Shown here in pieces: positions 9,182 to 14,453 of a DNA stretch of 14,453 bases. Both the position numbers and the translations under genes were made by a program. The stretch is from Synergistaceae bacterium (GTDB lineage Bacteria > Synergistota > Synergistia > Synergistales > Thermovirgaceae). The stretch is taken from contig DMCT01000140.1 of assembly GCA_003446665.1 (NCBI GenBank), forward strand, positions 2,639 through 17,091, written 5' to 3'. Positions within the stretch are counted from its first letter, which is position 1. Each line of letters begins with the position of its first letter. The notes under the pieces are model-generated. The model had not been told where the DNA came from, searched no databases, and saw nothing but the letters and a program-made list of their open reading frames with translations.

Positions 9182-9826
9182 TCAGGATCGGTCCGCTTCC
9201 TCTTCGGGTCTGACGAAAATTCTCAGTTTCTCTCTTTTGCCGGGAGGGTTCTTCAGCGTCGAAAGCATGCCCCTTATCCCGCCGGCGATAAACTCTCCCA
9301 CGAACTTCTTGACCGGCACGTTCCGGCCGTCGGCGTAAAGTTCCACCGGCCCTGGATCTGACTTGATCCAAAGCCCTTTAATGAACCCCGCAAGGTCTTT
9401 TTCTTCGCCCCTGCCGAAACAGGGAATTCCTTCTGCGTCCTCGGTCGGGTCATATCTGGCGACAATACCCGGTATTTCGTCTTCGTGCCGCACGTCCTTC
9501 ACCCAGATCTTGGGCATTGGCAGGTGCTTTCCCCCCTCGACGATCACGATATCCCTGTCGGCGAAGGACTCCGCCGCTATTTCTTGTATATTTGCTTTTT
9601 CCTGCGGGCAGAACAGTACGAAACCGTCAGGTCCCCAGAGGACCGTCCGGCCTGTCCATTCCGCTAACGAATTGGTATCGTTTATGCCTGTCGGCAGGAC
9701 CGGCTCGTGTGTCCTTTTGATATATCCCACGGTTACGCCATCGCTAGTAAGACAAGCAGCCAGCTTACGGCAAAGGGTGGTCTTCCCCGAATTCTTGTAG
9801 CCACTTACGCCTATCAAAAAGGGCAT
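9182..9826 (-). CDS. mobB: MobB-like molybdopterin-guanine dinucleotide biosynthesis GTPase
   Basis: MobB is a GTP-binding P-loop protein thought to assist MobA in attaching GMP to molybdopterin. The 214-residue product opens with LIGVSGYKNSGKTTL, whose Walker A is GYKNSGKTT (9-17). It continues with VGYIKRTHEP (33-42) and has the MobB segment VIVEGGKHLPMPKIWV (94-109). It is longer than the roughly 175 residues of E. coli MobB. The extra C-terminal part (about 160-192, VELYADGRNVPVKKFVGEFI and on) resembles a tail I associate with some archaeal and anaerobe MobB proteins, and a charged end follows it. The ATG at 9826 has GGGGG eight bases upstream. It lies 22 bases after the permease gene. 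No other molybdenum-cofactor gene is visible, so a related metal-cofactor role cannot be excluded. Confidence 0.82.
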   Translation of the reverse strand: MPFLIGVSGYKNSGKTTLCRKLAACLTSDGVTVGYIKRTHEPVLPTGINDTNSLAEWTGRTVLWGPDGFVLFCPQEKANIQEIAAESFADRDIVIVEGGKHLPMPKIWVKDVRHEDEIPGIVARYDPTEDAEGIPCFGRGEEKDLAGFIKGLWIKSDPGPVELYADGRNVPVKKFVGEFIAGGIRGMLSTLKNPPGKREKLRIFVRPEEEADRS

Positions 9827-9848
9827 TCGGCTTCCCCCTTAAAGGTCA

Positions 9849-10943
9849 TCAGTCTTCGGTACGGAACTTGAACCACAAGTGGCGATAGCTGTCGAGAAAA
9901 AAAACGAACATGGAGATTAAAAGCGGCCCGAAGAAAAGTCCCAAAACGCCCCATGCGGCAAGTCCTCCGATGACTCCTACAAAGACGATCAAAAGGTGAA
10001 CCTTGCTTCCACCGGAGATGAAAAGGGGCCGGATGAGGTTGTCGATGCTGGCCACTACCGCCAGCGCCCATACGGCAAGAAATATGGCCGACTTCCACTG
10101 TCCCGTGACCGCAAGGTATATTGCTCCAGGTATCAGGATCATCGGGGTACCAATAAAGGGTATAAGAGCAAACACGAACATTATCGAACCAAAAAGCACC
10201 GGCGCTGTAAGCCCCACACCCCACCACCCGAGTCCGCCCAAAACGGCCTGTATACCCGCCGTTAAGGTCAGGCCGTAGATAACGGCCTGGAGGATATTGG
10301 TTCCCCTCTCGAAAAGCATTTCCCTTTCCTTTTTCGGAAGAGGTGTGATGTCTTTAATGTACTCTATCAATACATGACCGTCGCGCAGAAAGAAAAAAGT
10401 CGCAACGGTTATGACTATAAGCTGATACACGAGCTGGAAGGCATTACCCAAAAATGCGCGGGAAAAGGAAGCTACCTGCGACGCCAGCCATCGGCCGGTC
10501 TGTTTCAGTACATCGCCAATCATGGAAAGATGCTCCTCGAGGGGGATGTCGCTACGGACCAGCCAGTCGGGAAGCAAATTCAAAACAGCCGAGACATCGT
10601 ATCCATCGAACCTGGACAGCAGTTCGACGACCTCCCCGTAAAGCCTAATCCCCTCCCTCGCAAGCAGCGTCCCCACCAGGACGGCCGGAAGAACAATCAT
10701 GACAATGACGGCCGCCGTGGTTATACCGGCCGCAAGGTTCCTCCATTTGCCTCCAAAGACCTTGCCGTGAACATACTTGAAAAGAGGATATGCAAAAAAC
10801 GCAAGAAGCGATGACCAGGCAAGGGGTCTTAAAAGCGGCATCGCGACCATGAAGGACAACGTTCCCACCATGGCGAACGCCACGAAAAAGGGAATGTAGT
10901 CCCCAAGGCCTTTCCTGCGCTGTTCCTGCACGTCGTCGGTCAT
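9849..10943 (-). CDS. AI-2E family transporter (UPF0118 permease)
   Basis: This is a polytopic inner-membrane protein of the AI-2 exporter family. Members export small molecules (autoinducer-2 in TqsA) or act as Na+/H+ antiporters, so the substrate cannot be assigned. The 364-residue product has the family layout. Paired N-terminal helices (about 17-55) and another at 70-95 are followed by an amphipathic soluble stretch (96-165) and a helix ending FFFLRDG (183-189). A cluster of C-terminal helices contains FALIPFIGTP (258-267), DNLIRPLFISGG (301-312) and GVLGLFFGPLL (332-342). The ATG at 10943 is preferred over a GTG ten codons upstream because GAGGTGA lies eight bases before it. It follows guaA by 61 bases without a terminator. 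Confidence 0.88.
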   Translation of the reverse strand: MTDDVQEQRRKGLGDYIPFFVAFAMVGTLSFMVAMPLLRPLAWSSLLAFFAYPLFKYVHGKVFGGKWRNLAAGITTAAVIVMIVLPAVLVGTLLAREGIRLYGEVVELLSRFDGYDVSAVLNLLPDWLVRSDIPLEEHLSMIGDVLKQTGRWLASQVASFSRAFLGNAFQLVYQLIVITVATFFFLRDGHVLIEYIKDITPLPKKEREMLFERGTNILQAVIYGLTLTAGIQAVLGGLGWWGVGLTAPVLFGSIMFVFALIPFIGTPMILIPGAIYLAVTGQWKSAIFLAVWALAVVASIDNLIRPLFISGGSKVHLLIVFVGVIGGLAAWGVLGLFFGPLLISMFVFFLDSYRHLWFKFRTED

Positions 10944-11004
10944 GCCGAGTCTCACCTCTTGCTGGTTTCCCACTTGATCCGCTGAATCGGTTGTTTTCCT
11001 CGTG

Positions 11005-12564
11005 TCACTCCCATTCGATCGTCGAAGGAGGCTTGGCCGTAACGTCGTAGACGACCCGATTCGCGCCCGCCACTTCGTTGCAGATCCTCCGTGCCGCAGT
11101 GTCCAGCAAATCCGCCGGGAGCTTTGCCCAGTCGGCCGTCATGGCGTCGATAGATTCCACCGCTCTCAGACCAACAACTTCAGCATAAGTACGGATATCC
11201 CCCATTACACCCACGGTCCGTACAGGCAAAAGTACGCAAAAGGCCTGCCAGAGCGAATCATACAGTCCAGCCTTGCGGATTTCATCTATGAATATCGCGT
11301 CGGCCCGTCGGAGGGTTTCCAGCCGCTCTCTCGTTACTTCCCCAAGACACCTGACCGCAAGCCCGGGCCCCGGGAAAGGATGGCGTTTCAGGATGCTTTC
11401 AGGAACACCCAGCATCTTTCCTATCTTTCTTACCTCGTCCTTGAACAAATCCCGCAGCGGCTCGAGCACCTTGAGGTCCATCTCTTCAGGCAGGCCTCCG
11501 ACGTTGTGATGGCTTTTGATGACCGCCGCGCCCTTTCCCCGCTTCCCGCTTTCTATCACATCTGGATATACCGTCCCCTGCAGAAGCCATTTTGCTCCGC
11601 CGATTTCCTCGGCTTTTTTCTCGAAGACACGGATGAAGGTCTCCCCTATGGCCTTGCGTTTTGTTTCCGGATCGACGACGCCTGAAAGGGCTTCGAGGAA
11701 CACATCCGAGGCATCTACGAAATGAACCTTGAGTTTCAGGTTTTTCCTGTAGGTCTCAAGCACCTCGGTGGCTTCGTTCTGCCTCAAAAGCCCGGTGTCG
11801 ACAAAGATACAGTCCAGACGGTCTCCGATGGCTTTTTGGGTCAAAACAGCCGAAACGGTCGAATCCACACCCCCGGAAAGGCCGCAGACCACACGGTCAT
11901 CACCGACTTCCTCCCTGATCGCCCCGATAGCGGCGTCTATCCAATCGCTCAGGTTCCATGTCCCGGAACAACCGCAAATCCCAAAAAGAAAATTCTTCAG
12001 GATTTCAACACCAAAGGCCGTATGCGAAACCTCCGGGTGAAACTGTATGGCCTGGATCCTGCCGCTTTCATCCGAAAAACCGGCGATCAATCCGGACCTG
12101 CTGCGTGCCGTGACATGAAATCCGGGCGGTGGAGTCTCGACATAGTCCCAATGGCTCATCCAGACAGTCAATTCGCCGGGCAACCCATCGAATAGCGGGG
12201 TATCCGGCTTTTCGACGGAAACCATAACCTTTCCGTACTCGGCGAAATCCCCTTTTTTCACGCTTCCTCCCAGCAAATACCCCGCAAGCTGCATGCCGTA
12301 GCAGATCCCCAATACGGGGAATATCCCGTCAAGGAGTTTCCTTGAAACCGACGGAGCTTCGGGATCGAGAACAGTCCCAGGACCTCCCGAGATGATTATT
12401 CCCTTCGGTTTCCCTGAAATTATTTTTTCTTCGGGGGTATCCCAGGGCAGGATTTCACTATAAACTCCAAGTTCCCTGATTCTTCTGGCTATCAGCTGGG
12501 TATACTGCGAACCACAGTCGATAATTACGACTTTTTCATCTTCCATTCCAGGGGCTGGTTTCAT
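11005..12564 (-). CDS. guaA: GMP synthase (glutamine-hydrolysing)
   Basis: GuaA makes GMP from XMP, ATP and glutamine, the last step of guanine nucleotide synthesis in the cytoplasm. The 519-residue protein is full length. The class I amidotransferase domain has the nucleophile Cys88 in GICYGMQ and the dyad His176 and Glu178 in FHPEVSHT. The ATP-pyrophosphatase domain has the PP-loop SGGVDST (230-236). The C-terminal dimerisation domain contains RHPFPGPGLAVR and ends in KPPSTIEWE. The ATG at 12564 is preferred: AGAGG lies six bases away and GGAGGTGA further up. The ATG at 12546 (MEDEKVV) would also give a normal protein but has a weaker ribosome site. The usual MSHGD of the amidotransferase domain is MSHWD here (Trp139). 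The next genes, the permease and mobB, probably share its transcript. Confidence 0.97.
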   Translation of the reverse strand: MKPAPGMEDEKVVIIDCGSQYTQLIARRIRELGVYSEILPWDTPEEKIISGKPKGIIISGGPGTVLDPEAPSVSRKLLDGIFPVLGICYGMQLAGYLLGGSVKKGDFAEYGKVMVSVEKPDTPLFDGLPGELTVWMSHWDYVETPPPGFHVTARSRSGLIAGFSDESGRIQAIQFHPEVSHTAFGVEILKNFLFGICGCSGTWNLSDWIDAAIGAIREEVGDDRVVCGLSGGVDSTVSAVLTQKAIGDRLDCIFVDTGLLRQNEATEVLETYRKNLKLKVHFVDASDVFLEALSGVVDPETKRKAIGETFIRVFEKKAEEIGGAKWLLQGTVYPDVIESGKRGKGAAVIKSHHNVGGLPEEMDLKVLEPLRDLFKDEVRKIGKMLGVPESILKRHPFPGPGLAVRCLGEVTRERLETLRRADAIFIDEIRKAGLYDSLWQAFCVLLPVRTVGVMGDIRTYAEVVGLRAVESIDAMTADWAKLPADLLDTAARRICNEVAGANRVVYDVTAKPPSTIEWE

Positions 12565-12607
12565 GGCGACCCTCTTCACCTCCGGCATTTCTTTTAAAAA
12601 CGAAACC

Positions 12608-12616
12608 AGTGTACCA
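12608..12616 (-). promoter_or_regulatory. Candidate extended -10 promoter for guaA
   Basis: Between the groEL terminator and guaA the minus strand has TGGTACACT (TG at 12616-12615, hexamer TACACT at 12613-12608, four of six to consensus). No good -35 is present, since the expected place falls in the terminator T run. A promoter is expected here because the terminator isolates guaA from groEL, but this match is weak. Confidence 0.3.
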
Positions 12617-12627
12617 GAAAGCCCCTC

Positions 12628-12661
12628 AAAAAAAATACAGGCCCCCGCCAAGGCAGGGGCC
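12628..12661 (-). terminator. Strong intrinsic terminator of groES-groEL
   Basis: On the minus strand a GC-rich stem (arms 12652-12661 and 12640-12649, one mispair or wobble, tight loop) is followed by TGTA and eight T (12635-12628). It starts 27 bases after the groEL stop and should end the chaperonin transcript. Confidence 0.9.
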
Positions 12662-12688
12662 CGAAATTTACGTTTCCAGGCCGAAGGC

Positions 12689-14338
<1,650 letters not shown>

Positions 14339-14351
14339 TCATAATCTGCAA

Positions 14352-14357
14352 ATTATA
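14352..14357 (-). promoter_or_regulatory. Isolated TATAAT in the groES-groEL gap
   Basis: The minus strand has a perfect -10 hexamer TATAAT (14357-14352) in an AT-rich 66-base gap. There is neither a TG extension nor a recognisable -35 at 16-18 bases. It could give a groEL-only transcript, but in AT-rich DNA such a hexamer is easily due to chance. Confidence 0.2.
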
Positions 14358-14386
14358 GCCTCGAAAATACCTTTTGATTGAAAATG

Positions 14387-14453
14387 CTACTTTTCAAGAA
14401 TGGCAAGTACGTCTCTTTCACTCAGGATAAGATACTCCTCGCCTTCGACTTTG
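14387..14453 (-). CDS. groES: Co-chaperonin GroES (Hsp10), C-terminal end only
   Basis: Only the last 21 codons and the TAG stop are inside the window. They read KVEGEEYLILSERDVLAILE plus a final Lys, the normal C-terminus of GroES: the Glu-Tyr-Leu-Ile-Leu strand followed by the Asp-(Val/Ile)-Leu-Ala end. GroES is the heptameric lid of the GroEL chamber. The start codon, the promoter and any heat-shock operator lie beyond the right edge. The 66-base spacing to groEL and the shared strand fit the usual groESL operon. Confidence 0.93.
   Translation of the reverse strand, partial: KVEGEEYLILSERDVLAILEK

Overview
This is an ordinary stretch of bacterial chromosome. Every gene I can support lies on the minus strand, so it reads from the right edge to the left: groES (tail only), groEL, guaA, an AI-2E-family permease, a mobB-like gene, hppA, dnaG, rpoD, an S4-domain gene (rqcP-like), eno, rex, yajC and secD (cut by the left edge). 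Coding density is high and no gap exceeds about 130 bases. I see no rRNA, tRNA, CRISPR array, insertion sequence, phage gene or plasmid gene.

The host is probably an anaerobic fermenter. Three genes point that way: a K+-dependent membrane pyrophosphatase with the glutamate typical of Na+ pumps, the NADH/NAD+ sensor Rex beside enolase, and a 383-residue primary sigma factor. Together with the AGGAGG-type ribosome sites, the moderate GC and the gene order, this suggests Synergistota or a related Gram-negative or Firmicutes-like anaerobe. That placement is inference; a 16S rRNA gene or a marker-protein tree would settle it.

Layout in transcription order: (1) groES-groEL, closed by a strong intrinsic terminator. 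(2) guaA, the permease and the mobB-like gene, closely spaced and probably one transcript. (3) hppA, which has its own good promoter just after mobB and a stable hairpin in its leader. (4) A palindromic terminator, then dnaG and rpoD separated by one base; this is the core of the macromolecular-synthesis operon (primase and primary sigma factor). (5) rqcP-like, eno and rex, with an extended -10 promoter in front and rex translationally coupled to eno. (6) yajC and secD of the Sec translocon accessory complex, with a textbook terminator between them.

The window therefore covers protein folding (GroESL), GMP synthesis, replication priming, basal transcription, ribosome quality control, glycolysis with its redox sensor, an ion-pumping pyrophosphatase and protein export. 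I did not find a previously undescribed system. The points worth a second look are mostly regulatory: hairpins placed between candidate promoters and start codons, a terminator inside yajC-secD, and translation signals that overlap stop codons.
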